A DNA stretch of 64,000 nucleotides from Pyricularia pennisetigena (Eukaryota; Ascomycota; Sordariomycetes; Magnaporthales; Pyriculariaceae). This document shows, one piece after another, positions 10,651 through 22,282 of the stretch. The notes under the pieces are model-generated. The model saw only the letters and a list, made by a program, of their open reading frames with translations, was not told the origin of the DNA and made no database searches. The position numbers and the translations under genes are program-made. The number at the start of each line of letters is the position of its first letter. Positions within the stretch are counted from its first letter, which is position 1. The DNA lies in the NCBI RefSeq assembly GCF_004337985.1, contig NC_043742.1, positions 4,763,259-4,827,258 of the forward strand, in the 5' to 3' direction.

Positions 10651-12501
10651 ATGAAGATTTACCCGTTTGGCCTGGGATTTGCCGTGGCCTCCCTCGCCCG
10701 GAATCCGACAGCGGCCACCGCCGAAGGAGCCGACAGTGTGCAGCCCACTGCTGTCGGATCCTCTGCTACTTCTGCTGTCTCTGGCCTTCCACAGGATGTG
10801 TTTCCCATCCCTGGCCCTGGTCCGGTGATAGTTACCGATGTGGTCTCCACAGAACTGGCGGCGACTGCTACGGAGTCCCCAGTTCCAGTTACCACTGAGC
10901 CTGGAGTGTCGGAAGAGTCAGCCCAGCCACATTTTGAAGAGCTTTTCACAATCAGAGTTGATCGTGATCACAAGAGGCTCGTGACGGAAGATGAGATGTG
11001 GTATTACAAAGCGGTGAGCTCTTTTGTTTACTAATTCTTGAACATTCTTATGTATCCAGCATTTTTATGCTGACCTGCCGCTTTCTGGCACAACATGAAA
11101 GACCGGAAAATCTTACATGGATGTCACCAACGTCCAAGATCTTGACAGCAGGTCGGCGCCAGTACAACACGATGGCAGACTCACACCCTTTGCTACAAAG
11201 GTCTCCCATGTTCGCATCATCGAAAAGATGGCTCGCTATCTAAGCAAGGGTGTCATGCAGACTAACATCGATGTCCTGTCTTCATTCTACAATCGATACT
11301 ACAACTCTGAGCATGGGCAGAGGTCCTCAGAATGGCTACTTACTCAGGTTGACCGGATTGTCCAAGCGAGCGGTTCCGAAAACATCACGGTCAAGCCAGT
11401 TCCACACAAGTTCCTACAGAAGAGCATCATTGTCACCATCCCAGGCATGACGGACCGGAAAATCATCTTGGGTGCTCACCAGGACTCGATTAACATGACT
11501 GACAGAAAGGGTGGCAGAGCCCCTGGAGCTGGTAGGTAACCCCATCTACACTTATCCAGTGTATTTGGTGGGAATGTCTTTCAGCGCGTTCAAAGACTAG
11601 TTGCTGACCAGTCTTCCTTACCAAGACGACAACGCTTCGGGTACCGCCGTCCTTCTCGAGGCTCTTCGCGCCTTGCTCACCAACGACGTCATCACAACTG
11701 GAGATGCACCAAACACTATCGAGTTTCATTGGTACGCCGGACAGGAGGCTGGTTTGCTCGGGAGTCTTGATGTTTTCATGGATTATTTTGTCGCCCGCGA
11801 GGATGTCAAGGCAATGCTCAACTTTGACATGATTGGGTTTAACCAAAGGACGACTGACCAAAGTATGCCAAAGAGAAGCTAGCAACATTTATGTTTTCTT
11901 TTCGGGTATCTGTTGCATCAAGCCACTGACAAACTTCTATGTTCAACAGACAAGTCTGTTATCATTGGCGTTGGCGCGGACTACCTCGTCGCCGATCCTT
12001 TCCTATCTGACTATGTCAAGATGCTAATCTCCAATGTAGGTTCTATTCACAGCCACTGCCCTATGTCCTATTATTTTTGGCTCCTTTATATGGAATTTTA
12101 TTTGACCTTGGATACTGACTATCTGACAGTACACCAATGCAGCCGCGTCATCAGTCAGATGTGGATTCGCATGCTCAGACCATGCTTCAGCTGCCTTGGC
12201 TGGCTACCCTGCCGCCTTCGTTTCCAAGAGCTCACTTGAGAGCGCCAACCCGTTCATTCATACGGCGCTTGACAACATGACCACGGTAGACATGGAAAGC
12301 GTCCTTGAGCATGCTCGACTTGCCTTGGCATTTGCCTACGAGATGGGGATGTACGACTTTGACATGGACAAGGCTGGCCAGGCCACTGGTGGACAGGAGC
12401 CGGATGCTGAGCCTTCGACGGAAGCCAAGTCTGAGTCTGAACCAGACTCAGCACTAGAGGAGGAGCCTGAGTCCGCCTCGGAGACCGATTCTGACTTTTA
12501 G
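10651..12501 (+). CDS. Secreted M28 zinc aminopeptidase (LAP1-like)
   Basis: Five exons (10651-11013, 11102-11531, 11626-11862, 11950-12035, 12130-12501) encode 495 residues. All four introns (87-94 nt) have canonical ends and agreeing phases. The M28 metal site is complete: GAHQDS (His247, Asp249), the DDNASG bridging Asp (265/266), YAGQEAG with the catalytic Glu (about 304) and its neighbour 305, FDMIG (Asp332) and CSDHAS (His390). The propeptide-like segment ends with VTEDEMWYYK, as in fungal leucine aminopeptidases. The N-terminus is a weak signal peptide followed by a Ser/Thr/Pro/Ala-rich stretch. Unusually, the catalytic domain is followed by about 50 residues very rich in Glu, Ser, Asp and Pro. 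The expected activity is release of N-terminal residues outside the cell. Confidence 0.94.
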
Positions 12502-12857
12502 TCCAGTTCCTCTCTGCGGTCTATGGTCAGGTTAGAGATCAAACTGGGAACCATTGCACAATCTGTTGCCAAGAGACATCATCAACTCAAATGGAGGGGG
12601 CCAAAAGGCTATTATGTTATTAGTTGTTTATCTAGAAATGAAAGCCGGCGTGAGTGCCTGGGCAAAGTGCTCCGATTGAGAAATGAACCCGATTCTTAAT
12701 GTAGTGAATGAGCCGAGGATTCAAACCTTGGGTACTACACAATAAATGCAGGCTAGACTTCGAGTCGCCCTGGCTTTTATACTTTGAAGGTTTCCCATGA
12801 TTTGTCCTGCGGAGGGTGAACAAAAGGACAACCATAGATTCCTTTTCCCCAGAGATA
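12502..12857. other. Intergenic, convergent gene ends
   Basis: 356 nt between the stops of the aminopeptidase (+) and the hypothetical gene (-). It presumably holds both 3' UTRs. No terminator motif or RNA gene could be supported. Confidence 0.5.
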
Positions 12858-13418
12858 TCAATATAAGTGTTTCCAGCCAATCTCGAGCGTGACAGAGTAT
12901 CCGTGACGCAGAAAGTTGTCAAGAGCCTCCGTTGAGCTCAGGGGCATGGAAGGGATGCCGATAGTGCTGAACTTGATGATCTTGTCACTGGGGGGGCATA
13001 TGGCGTAAAGAACGCGTTCCAGATCGTCCAGCGAGCACGTGACAACGTAGAAGAGGGCGCGGTCGTTGGTAACCGTGTCGTCGATGATGGTCATCTGAAC
13101 GCTAGTGTCAAACGGGATCGGGCCAGGTCTGCTGCCAGACTGAGGCAGTAGTCCTGTAGGCGAGTCGACCAGGTCCATCGTGAGGAAAGGGCTGCTCTGC
13201 TTGAGAACCCTTAGAAGGTCGTTAAAGGGGACATAGGAAGGGCTGGAGCTCAACGAGTGCCGACGGCTGCTGCTGCGAGCACAGTTCTGTTGGCCATATC
13301 CATGGCCATGTCCCACGCCGGAGGACATGTTTCTTGTGTTACTGATGACGGTCTGGTTTTGAGATGAAGACCGGCGGTGAGACTGAGACTTGCTTCGGGG
13401 GAAGAAGAAGCGCTGCAT
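12858..13418 (-). CDS. Hypothetical protein, 186 residues
   Basis: Single open frame starting at an ATG, with real coding character. Residues 1-60 are basic and Ser/Gln/His-rich, beginning MQRFFFPRSKSQ and containing a GHGHGYG stretch. Residues 63-186 look folded, with alternating hydrophobic segments (VPFNDLLRVLK, FYVVTCSLDDLERVLYAI, YSVTLEIGW). I do not recognise the family. There is no signal peptide or transmembrane helix. A 24-nt T run (13502-13525) lies about 85 nt upstream of the start. The protein could be a lineage-specific fungal protein; an intron cannot be excluded but none is needed. Confidence 0.6.
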   Translation of the reverse strand: MQRFFFPRSKSQSHRRSSSQNQTVISNTRNMSSGVGHGHGYGQQNCARSSSRRHSLSSSPSYVPFNDLLRVLKQSSPFLTMDLVDSPTGLLPQSGSRPGPIPFDTSVQMTIIDDTVTNDRALFYVVTCSLDDLERVLYAICPPSDKIIKFSTIGIPSMPLSSTEALDNFLRHGYSVTLEIGWKHLY

Positions 13419-14204
13419 GGTTATCTTGGTAGGGCTGTTTTGGTTACTGCGTTGAAGGGAAGCTGTTTTTGATTATGAGATGGATGTCCCAAGTTTATAT
13501 GTTTTTTTTTTTTTTTTTTTTTTTTGTTGGGGATGACAAAGTTGATGATTCCTAGCTGGCTGAGGGAATGGTTGTGTCACTGCTTAGTGACACTGAAGGC
13601 TGGTGAGTGAGTTAGATGGATAGGTAGCTTCATGTTATGATGTCGAGTTGGTTCAAAAGGGTGATAAGAGGCCTCGAGATGCCTGCCTAACTTTGGCCTT
13701 GGCTTCACTTTAAGCATGCAAACTTATGATCGTTATAGACAGCTCGCGGTGGTGCCTAGGGACACTGGTCCCAGCTTGATTGTTTGCTATTTTGGTGGTG
13801 AAGACGCAATTTGTACGTTCATGGCCAGAAAAAAAAATGCTATGTGATCTCAAAAAAGTCAAAGGTATGCTTTTGGGTAGCAAGATGATGACAGTGGTTT
13901 TTCAGAAGCGGCCAGGTTAGTATAGGCCGACATAACCATAAGACCCCTATGATTTAGTCAGAAATCAACACGAGGTTGCTAGATGAATGCGGGTTAGGGT
14001 TAGGCTGGGAGTGAATGAACGCGACGGGTGGCGTCATCGTTGTCGGCTTTGCTACTTGTCGTAACTCCGAAACCACATTTGCCTATTCCGTCACCAAATA
14101 ATTTCACGCAGGACCTGATCACTGCTCCAGTGTTATATCAGCGCCCAGATAAAGTAGTCACTGGGCTCTGTTTTATTGTACACAAACAGTCGAAAAGTGC
14201 AGCA
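13419..14204. other. Divergent intergenic region upstream of XPA
   Basis: 786 nt between the hypothetical gene (-) and the XPA gene (+). It contains the 24-nt T run and a two-unit telomere-like TTAGGG motif at 13991-14004. No gene is recognised. Confidence 0.5.
13991..14004 (+). repeat. Internal telomere-like motif (TTAGGG)2
   Basis: GGGTTAGGGTTAGG lies 200 nt upstream of the XPA start codon. TTAGGG is the telomere unit of most filamentous fungi. Short internal copies in promoters can bind Tbf1/Teb1-type factors in yeasts, so it may be regulatory, or chance. Confidence 0.6.
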
Positions 14205-15657
14205 ATGGAGCGGCCAAGAACACCTCCGGGACAGGACGGGACGACCTCGACCTCCCGCCGGCCGCCGACCCCACCAACGCCCGAGGTGACCCGTCGCATT
14301 GTATGTAGTCCTGGCACTATTCACTTTTCCTGACCGTCCTTGGTACAATAACCTCTAACAACTGCTCGCACTAGGAAGAAAACCGACTGAGGGCCAAAGC
14401 GATCCGCGACCAGCACGAAGCCGCCGCCCGCGCCGCTGGTAAATCAACCCTTCCGCATAAGTCCGACTCGGGATTTGTGGCAACCGACGACATCCACGTC
14501 GTCGGCGCCCGCGACAACAGCAACAGCCGCAAGAGGCCCTTCGGCGCTCTAGCCGCCGACGGCACCGGCCCCACTACTCGCAGCAGCAGTAGCACGGCGG
14601 TCCCGGCCACCAACCGCGATGCGCGCGGTGCGGCGCAGACGACGGCCGCGTCCGCCAAGCCCGGGGAGGAGGCGCCGCTCCGGCCAGCCAAAAAGTTCGC
14701 CAAGTACGTCGGGTACAACCTCAGCGCCATGACGGACACCAAGGGAGGCTTCCTCGCGGTCGAGGACGACCCGCACAACTATGCGCTCAACTCAGGGTCC
14801 CGGGCGCCAGACGAGCCCGAGAAGCCGGCGCACATGACGGCCGCAGAGTGGGAGCGCAAGCAGCTTCTGCGGAGACTGCAGCGGCAAAAGGCGGGGCCGT
14901 ACGAGCCGGGCATGAGCACCCTGACGGGGACCAAGGAGCGCAGAAAGTGTCGCGATTGCGGGAGCCTCGAGATCGACTTTGTCTGGGACGAGGTCTTTGG
15001 GATCGGCGTCTGTGGAGGTTGCAAGGAGAAGTACCCAGAGAAATACAGCCTATTGACCAAGACGGAATGCAAGCAGGATTACCTGCTGACGGACCGTAAG
15101 TCTATGCTTGCTCTACCAGTGATTGCATGTTTTCATGTTTTGCCATGATGGTTCGGAAGAGGACACTCGCTGACTGTTCCGCCCCCCCCTCTCGTTATCC
15201 AATCGGTGGCTTGTCAACAGCGGAGCTGAGGGACGAAGAACTTCTTCCGCATCTCAACAAACCAAATCCACACAAATCACATTGGCACGACATGATGCTC
15301 TTTTTGAGGTGTCAGGTTGAAGAGTATGCGCTGGGCCCCAAAAAGTGGGGTTCGGCAGAGGCGCTTGACGCAGAGTTTGAGAGGCGAGAGAGTGACAAGC
15401 GCAGAAGAAAGGAGAGCAAGTTCAAAGAGAAGCTGGCGGACTTGAAGCGAAGGACGCGCACGGATGCCTACCGTCGCGAAAACACAAAGGCCGGCCTGCG
15501 AGATGCGGGAGGAACAAGGGCGAGACGATTCGGCGACAAGATCGGGGACGGGGGAGAGCATGTGCACGACTGGGGTAGAGCTGTGGAGAACGAGGAGGGC
15601 ATGTCAGTAAAGACATGCTTGGAGTGTGGCATGGAGGTTGAGGAGCTTGAGCTATAA
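14205..15657 (+). CDS. rad14: DNA repair protein Rad14/XPA
   Basis: Nucleotide-excision repair damage-verification protein. Three exons (14205-14300, 14375-15095, 15221-15657) with introns of 74 and 125 nt encode 417 residues. The central zinc finger is exact for the family, C-x2-C-x17-C-x2-C at Cys224, 227, 245 and 248. It is followed by the DNA-binding region YLLTD-PELRDEELLPHL and NPHKSHWHDMMLFLR, the XPA C-terminal core. The N-terminal third is disordered and Pro/Ser/Ala-rich, starting MERPRTPPG. An additional C-terminal pair (CLECGMEVEE) may bind a further metal or be incidental. The start is the first ATG in frame with a credible first exon. It is convergent with Pho88. Confidence 0.95.
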
Positions 15658-16002
15658 GGATAAACTAGCGCGAATCAACGAACGAGAGCGAGCTTGTGGG
15701 CTTGCAAGTGTTTGGAGTCATTAAGAGGGAGTTCTTGTACTGTCCCGAACCATGTCCCTGGCTGTCCATCCCAAGTGCCCGTATGATGAGAGAAACAGAC
15801 ACACATACACAAAAAGAAAGCAGTTTTTTTTTTTTTTTTTTTACAAGAAAAACCCTCGCAGTCTATCCGCGCCCGTATAACGCCTGACCCACCGGGTTCC
15901 CCCTAACTAGTGCTCCACGGTCCACCATCACCATTACTGGCCAAGGCGTGAGATGCCGTACCACCTTGTGAAGAAGATATAAACCAAAACGAAGAGCCAA
16001 AT
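15658..16002. other. Convergent intergenic gap with poly(T)
   Basis: 345 nt separate the stops of XPA (+) and Pho88 (-). A 19-nt T run occurs at 15824-15842. The gap is expected to hold both 3' UTRs. Confidence 0.55.
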
Positions 16003-16955
16003 CTACTCCTCCTTGGCACCGCCGCGACCGGCACGCTCAGCCGCCTCGACGGCCTTCTTGTCGCTCTGGGCAGGGCCGCTCTGGAGGCCGCTCATCAAGC
16101 CGGCGGCGGCCTTGAAGGGCCGCTTGAGGTCACCGGCGGCAGGCTGGCCAAAGAGGTGAATCTTGGCAAGGTTCGACTCGAAGACACCCTTGAGCGGGAT
16201 GATGGACTGGATCAGGAGCGGGTTGGTGTACTTCATGTACAGGTGCATGAAGGCCATCATGCCGACACCCATGGCCTGCGAGCGGAGGGCGGTCTTGAGC
16301 TGGCCCATGTCGTATGCGTGGATGGTGGTGGTCACGAGCTTGGGCTCCTCGGATGAGCCCATCGGCGCCGGCTCGACGTACTTGAGCGTGGTCAGGTCTA
16401 TGTTGTGTTGTTTGCGACATGTCAGTATGTGCTTTGATATTCTTGTTTTTCTTTTTAATTTGTTGCGCAGTGTGCCTTGGCAAATGAGATGCAATGCGTC
16501 GCCAGCTGGGCGCAAAAGCGCAGCACCGGATCGCGCGGAGCAGGGTAGAAATAGCCCTGGTGTATGACATACCCTTCTTCTTGTTGATGGTCGACATGAT
16601 GTAGAGGTGAATAGACAGAATGATAACGTTGCTGAGAATGTAACCGGCGCGGGCCATGTTGAGAACGTCGGGGTCCTCAAAAGGTATCTTCTTCGCAACC
16701 TGGACCATACCCAGGATGATCACCATGTTCGTTCTGTGCGCCGCCAGTTATAACAATAGTCAGCATCGGGCTTCCCATTTTCGAACAAAGAACAAAGCGG
16801 TGATCGGCAGAAGAGCCTGGTTGGTACTCGAAGCAAGGGCGCATAGCAACCGCGCAACGCGACGACCGATGATGCAGTCAAATATTTGAGGGGTCGCTAT
16901 ATAGACAATTAGACAGATAGGTAGTTACTAACATTTGGGGACTGAGGCCGGCCAT
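16003..16955 (-). CDS. pho88: Pho88/SND3 family ER membrane protein
   Basis: Small ER membrane protein of the SRP-independent (SND) targeting pathway, originally tied to phosphate uptake. Three exons (16933-16955, 16573-16733, 16003-16397) are joined by introns of 199 and 175 nt with GTTAGT and GTATGT donors; the phases agree. The 192-residue product begins MAGLSPQITN. It has a first membrane helix (VIILGMVQVAK), the family motif KIPFEDPDV, a second helix (YILSNVIILSIHLYI), KKKDLTTLKYVEP, and a third hydrophobic region around residues 95-125. The tail is Ala/Gly/Lys-rich and ends in AKEE. The first exon is only 23 nt, and its join reconstructs the conserved family N-terminus, which supports the model. 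The introns are long for this window. Confidence 0.94.
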
Positions 16956-18761
16956 CTTGACGGATTTGGGCTCTGAAAGCTGAGTACTTTGAGGGGTAGG
17001 CGAGTAGGGCTGAGTTGCAAAGTCCAATAATGAATGGAAGGCTTCGTGGACTCGAGAATAAAATGGTACGGTAGCCGTGGCGTTCAAGAAGAGGGAGGCC
17101 AGGCACAAGTTTAGATTTTTGAAGGTTACGTGGAAGTTGTACGCTTGCAATCGCACCCTGACCCTGGACCCGCTGCGATTGGATTGAGTGCACATGGTCC
17201 AGATTGACTATCCGCCCAACCCGCCCTGCTGGACGGGGGTAAATGTGGCGTGAATTTGGTGGCGCAGATTCTGGGGAAGCCAGCAAAGACTGGACAATCG
17301 GTGACCGGCAGGGGGGTGTTAGCCACCGACTAGCCAACCAGGCTTGTAGGCCAAGCGCCTTGACGCGAGGAGAAGCAGTAATTATTCTTCAGTCCGAAGT
17401 TGCACTTGAAAGACTAGACTAGCACTAGCCCAGTTCTAGTGAGTGATTCATGATAATTAAAGTATCGTCCGAAAGATGACGACGTGTGCCTTCATTCATC
17501 CGCAATCTGCAAAACTGCATCAAACACCACCCCCGCTCCATGGAAACATATGGTCCAAAATCACGTGAAGGACCGACTAATTACCTATTACCTGACTTGA
17601 AACTTTGAAAGATGACAAGCGACCATCTTGTAAAACACGTCGTACAGTAATTAGTCTGTAGGTAATTGATTACCTGAGTATCTGGAGGCAAGGGTGCACC
17701 ACCGCTAGCACAATCAATGAGCCAAAGGTGGGTCTCATCTATATGTCATGGGCCAATCAAAAGCTGTGTCGTGGTACGTTGCGCGTGCGACAGTTCCAGC
17801 ATGGCATGCAATCGACCCCCTAGCAAGGCAGGCCCTTGAGGAAACGCAGAGAGCTTTTTTTTTTCTTGGGTAGTGTGGATGAAGGAAGGGGGAAAATCAC
17901 TGTGGTATTGACGCGACGGGAGTGGCCGATGCTCCTATAGCCAGCCAACAGGGCGGAACGGACATGTTGATTTTGCAATTCAACTGGGATTCACAACTAC
18001 CTAACTACCTTTGCCTACCTATCTATCCCATGATTACCACATAATAGTTACCATACGTCCTGCATCTTTAATTGGAACCAGGTCAGGTACTCCGGAAGGA
18101 CAGATCGACCACTGCACCCTCGACGCACCTGCAGCATATCAGGCGGCACCAAATCGCCCAAACCGGACCTCTCAGAACAGCCTCGATAGCTACGTTAGTG
18201 ATTGTTTCGTATTGAGAGGAAGCGTCACCTATCGCTAGTTGGTGTTGCTGTCATTGTTTGGAGTTTGGGCGGGTCTCGGAAGTCCTGTTTTTTTTTCCCT
18301 TGTCTAGGTCTGTGCTGGCTCTAAATATAACACCCAAGCAAGCGACTGAGGAGAATGAGGGCGCCGCCAAAAGTGCTTGTCCGCTACTTATCAATCCATC
18401 TACCTTGTTCACTTGCGACAATCGCCAATCCACAACGCTTCGCCGACGTATATTCCCCGGGGCTTTGGGACTTGGACTAATCATTCAATCGAAGCGATCA
18501 GATTTTTTGTGCGTTCGACTGCTGCCCAGCCGGCTTTACCCGCAATCCAGAGACGCGACACGACACGACATCTCGGCGCAACACGGTACATGCGATTAGA
18601 GCTGCAAGCTCTCGCTTTTGGTTGGAGCAGAGGAGGGACAAGGGCGCGGGACACTACATCGACCACCTACCCAAAAAGTACCTGCGACGGCCGAATACCT
18701 ACCCCGTATCTGGCGTAGGTATCATTGATACTCGCTTCCACCGGGCTCATCGTTGCAGTTT
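16956..18761. other. Divergent intergenic region (Pho88 / striatin promoters)
   Basis: 1.8 kb between two divergent genes. No ORF here looks coding. The last few hundred bases (about 18250-18760) are probably the 5' leader of the striatin transcript. No RNA gene is recognised. Confidence 0.5.
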
Positions 18762-21579
18762 ATGGGTACAAACCCAGGCAACGGAGCAGGTCAGGGCCAA
18801 GGAGGCGGTGACATGTCGGGCATGATGCAGTCCAACCAGGCTAATGGCCCTCATGCCACGGAATACACGTTGCAAGGTGAGTTCTGCTCCTGCTCCTGCA
18901 GCCTTGACCCATCGCCTGCCACGGATCGATAGCTAAAATAGCATCCCCCAACCAGGTGTTATGCGCTTTCTCCAAACGGAGTGGCACAGACACGAACGCG
19001 ACCGTAATGCCTGGGACATTGAGAAGCAGGAAATGAAGAGCAGGATAGCGGCCCTCGAGGGTGCGGCGCGGAGATCAGATGCTACCCAAAAGGCTCTCAA
19101 GAAATATGTAACGATCCTGGAGCAGAAGGTAAAGCAGCAGGCTGCCCAGCTCAAGGGCGAAAACGATGGAACCAGCGATACCCAGGGGCCAGCCTCTGAG
19201 AGAGAAAAGCGCGAAGCTCTGCTCAAGGAACATCTCGAAAGTAGGCTGCCAACTCTTCTTCCTGCCCGTGAGAGGCCCATCTGAAAAGGGCATGCGGGCG
19301 GACAGCTAGCTAACATTAAATGGACGTTGGACAGAAACAGCTGCGCAGGGACGTGGAGGCTACCAGAAATCTGATATTCCGACCGAAACCGATGTTAACC
19401 GGTCCGAACTGAAAACCTTCCTCGACCAGTGCCAGTCCGAGTTTACATATTTAATGATCACACCCGCAAATCCCATCCCGCCTCGGGAATCCCCGCCGCC
19501 GCCAATGCTGGATGAACTCCCTCCGGAAGCGGGCTCGTTTGGTATCCCTGCGGGACAGCAGGTTCTTGAGCAGTCTTACGCCCACCAACCCCTTCGCCAG
19601 ACTCAGAACCACGTTCGTGAAATAAATCCCCGACCAGTGCCCTCTCCTGCCCTCAACCACCATGCGCCTCCTCCGATGCAGCCCACGGCCCAGACGGGCG
19701 TTTTCGCAAAGGGCCCCGAGATGCAGGCAGCCCCCGTCGCGCGCTCCAGCGCCGAGATGCAGCCGCTGTTTGGTGGCGCCGCCCAAGACTGGGCTCCCTC
19801 GAACAGCGCACCCCCTAACCGGGCCCCCGAGGAAAACCTGGCAGAGTTGAGCGCTCAAGCCAAGCCATCTGCTCGGCAGCCAGAGTCTAACCTCGAAAAC
19901 ACCGAGAAGAGGTTTGGCGAGGGCGATGGAGGATGGGATTTCAGCGAAGCCTCGTTCACCGAGCCCCAAACCCAGCCGCAACAAGCCCAACAGCAAATTC
20001 CACCGACCTCGAACCGACCGGACACTGACGTGTTTCCTAACGCCGACAGCATTCCGAAATCGCCCAACCGCGGTCCCAATAATGCGCACCGAAGGAAGAG
20101 TAGCATGAGTAGGAGAAGAAGCTCGGAACAGGAGCTTTCGCTCAACGCACTAGCTCAGAAGGCTGAAAGCGGAAGCTTCAAGCTACGTTTTGGACTTCGT
20201 GGACATCTCAACACTGTCAGGACTGTTATATTCTCCGGCGGTGGCAGTCCGGGGGAGCCCGAGATATGCACCGCTGGCGATGACGGCCTGATCAAGCGGT
20301 TCCACATCCCGCGTCTCCCTCATGCAGGCAACAGTGCAGCATCTGATCTCGACGTCCAGGCAGACTTTACACACCGTGGCCACCACGGAGCTGTCCTGTC
20401 ATTGGCGGCGTGGGCTCCTTCACCCAATTTCTCTACTGGAGGTCGGGCCCAGGGCGACGGTTGGATATTCTCAGGTGGCCAAGACTCGATGATTCGGGTG
20501 TGGGAACGGGGCCGAGTTGACCCCAAGGCAAGCCTGGACGGCCACACGGACGCGGTCTGGGCCCTCTGTGTGTTGCCTGCTACCCTGGGTGCCATATTCG
20601 GCAACGCCAATCCATATGGCAGCCCAGATAGGATCCTGCTTGCTTCCGGTGCCGCGGATGGGACAGTACGGCTGTGGGCAGTCAGTGCGCCCCCGCAAAT
20701 GACGTCCCCCCAGCCTCCTCCGCCGGGCCGCAGGGTTGGCGGCGGCAGTGGCCGTGTCCGCGGCAACTCTATGAGCAGTGGTTCGGCATTCCCGTCCTCC
20801 CCGCAGCCGTCGGTTGCAACCAATAGCCCCTTCCACCACACACTTATTCACAGCATCACCAGGGCCGACAGCCCTGGCGCGAGCCCGACTTGCATCACCA
20901 CCTTGGGCCGAAACGGAGAGGCATTTGTCGTAAGCTATTCTGACGCGGCAATCATTGTGTACGATACCCGCACAGGTGAGGAGATGGGTTGCATGGCCAG
21001 CCTCGAGACCTACGATGGAACACCCAAGACAAGCGTGAATGCCGTAGTGGCTACTACGGTCGGCCTTGATCAGCCACAGTCGGGTGAGGACGAAAGTTCC
21101 CACGGCAGCGGAAGTGGAGCAGGCGGCAGCAGCGGCGGACCAACCGGCGGCGGCCGATCTATGGCAGGTTCCGGGGTTGAGGGCGTCATAATATCGGGAC
21201 ATGAAGATCAGTTTGTGCGGTTCTTCGATGCCAACAGCGGTATGTCCAGTCCTGTCCCTTTCACTCCAGCTTTGAACAGTACCTTGGCGCGTGGCGATTA
21301 CTATACTAACTTTGTCCAGGCCAATGTACATATAACATGCTTGCGCACCCAGCCTCCATCTCTAGCCTGTCGCTCAGCCCCAACGGTCAAGAACTGGTCA
21401 GCGCTGGCCACGACGCGTCGTTGCGCTTCTGGAGTCTGGAGAAGCGCTCATGTACGCAGGAGATCACGAGTCACCGGATCATGCGCGGCGAAGGTGTCTG
21501 CGACGTCGTCTGGAGCTCGGACGGCAAATGGGTCGTCAGCGGAGGAGGCGACGGCGTAGTCAAGGTATTTGCGCGATAG
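18762..21579 (+). CDS. pro11: Striatin, STRIPAK scaffold (PRO11/HAM-3 type)
   Basis: B'''-type PP2A regulatory scaffold of the STRIPAK complex. Four exons (18762-18876, 18956-19240, 19341-21239, 21320-21579) with introns of 79, 100 and 80 nt give 852 residues. The order is a Gly/Gln-rich start, then the striatin N-terminal block ([21 protein letters not shown], about residues 35-55). A coiled coil follows to about 100, then a conserved patch ([15 protein letters not shown]). A long disordered Pro/Gln-rich linker holds a basic Ser/Arg region. WD40 repeats run from about 410 ([13 protein letters not shown]) to the end ([14 protein letters not shown]). The last splice reconstructs [17 protein letters not shown], as in other striatins. 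Known fungal orthologues control hyphal fusion and sexual development; that role here is by homology. Long low-complexity inserts sit between WD repeats at about 600-640 and 730-760. Confidence 0.95.
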
Positions 21580-22235
21580 GAAGGGCATGAACCTGGGAAG
21601 CGCGATTGGATGATTACGCGGTCGCACGATTGTATCGCCACCGACGACGATGTCGACGTGACGGCTGGCATGAGGGAGGTTGGAAAGGGCAAGCAAGCTG
21701 TTCGGGGGAGGGCATCGTGGGATGGATCGAATGATGATGACAACCAGGAACTGATGGGAAGGCATGCTGCAGCGACTATGAAACCACCTGAGCTCCAGCC
21801 TATGCATGGGAGCTCCTCTTTCGAATCCTTCAAACAACTGAGGGAAAGGCGGAGGTGGCATGTACCATTCTCATCTCCAGTATCCATGGGTGTGCCGTCT
21901 GCCGAGCTTCATCATCAAGACCTCGACTTTGCAGACCTCGACAATATCCCGAGCCCGTTAATGTTAACGACTTTTGAGAGCAGCTGGAGCAACTACTTGG
22001 GTATCTCCAACACTATGGGTCCGGATTCTATTGTGCCCAGGTCATTTGTGGCTTCGGGGTCCAGGTCGATGTCGCAAAGAGCCCTACCGACGCCCTCTGG
22101 AGTTTATGAAGATGAGGAAGAGTGAGCATTTATGGATGGCCGTGGTAATGATGACCAGTAATACGAAGACTAAAGTTTCTCTTTTATTTCCTTTCTTTGT
22201 AACGTTTTCTTGTTCCTATCCCAGCAGCGCTCGTA

Positions 22236-22282
<47 letters not shown>

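Noticed and set aside
10311..10898. 195-codon plus frame overlapping the aminopeptidase start
   Set aside because: Pyrimidine-rich leader read as Phe/Leu. The overlapping frame with M28 motifs and four consistent introns is the gene.
12700..12760. GGTTTGAATCC on the minus strand, resembling a tRNA B box
   Set aside because: No matching A box, anticodon stem or acceptor stem could be built around it.
19451..20089. Long minus frame inside striatin
   Set aside because: It is an antisense shadow of the GC-rich striatin linker; the plus-strand gene is secure.
21610..22125. 171-codon open frame starting 31 nt after the striatin stop
   Set aside because: It lies in the expected 3' UTR, has no promoter or splice context and a biased composition (Asp/Ser/Met). 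It could be real only if transcript data show a separate start.
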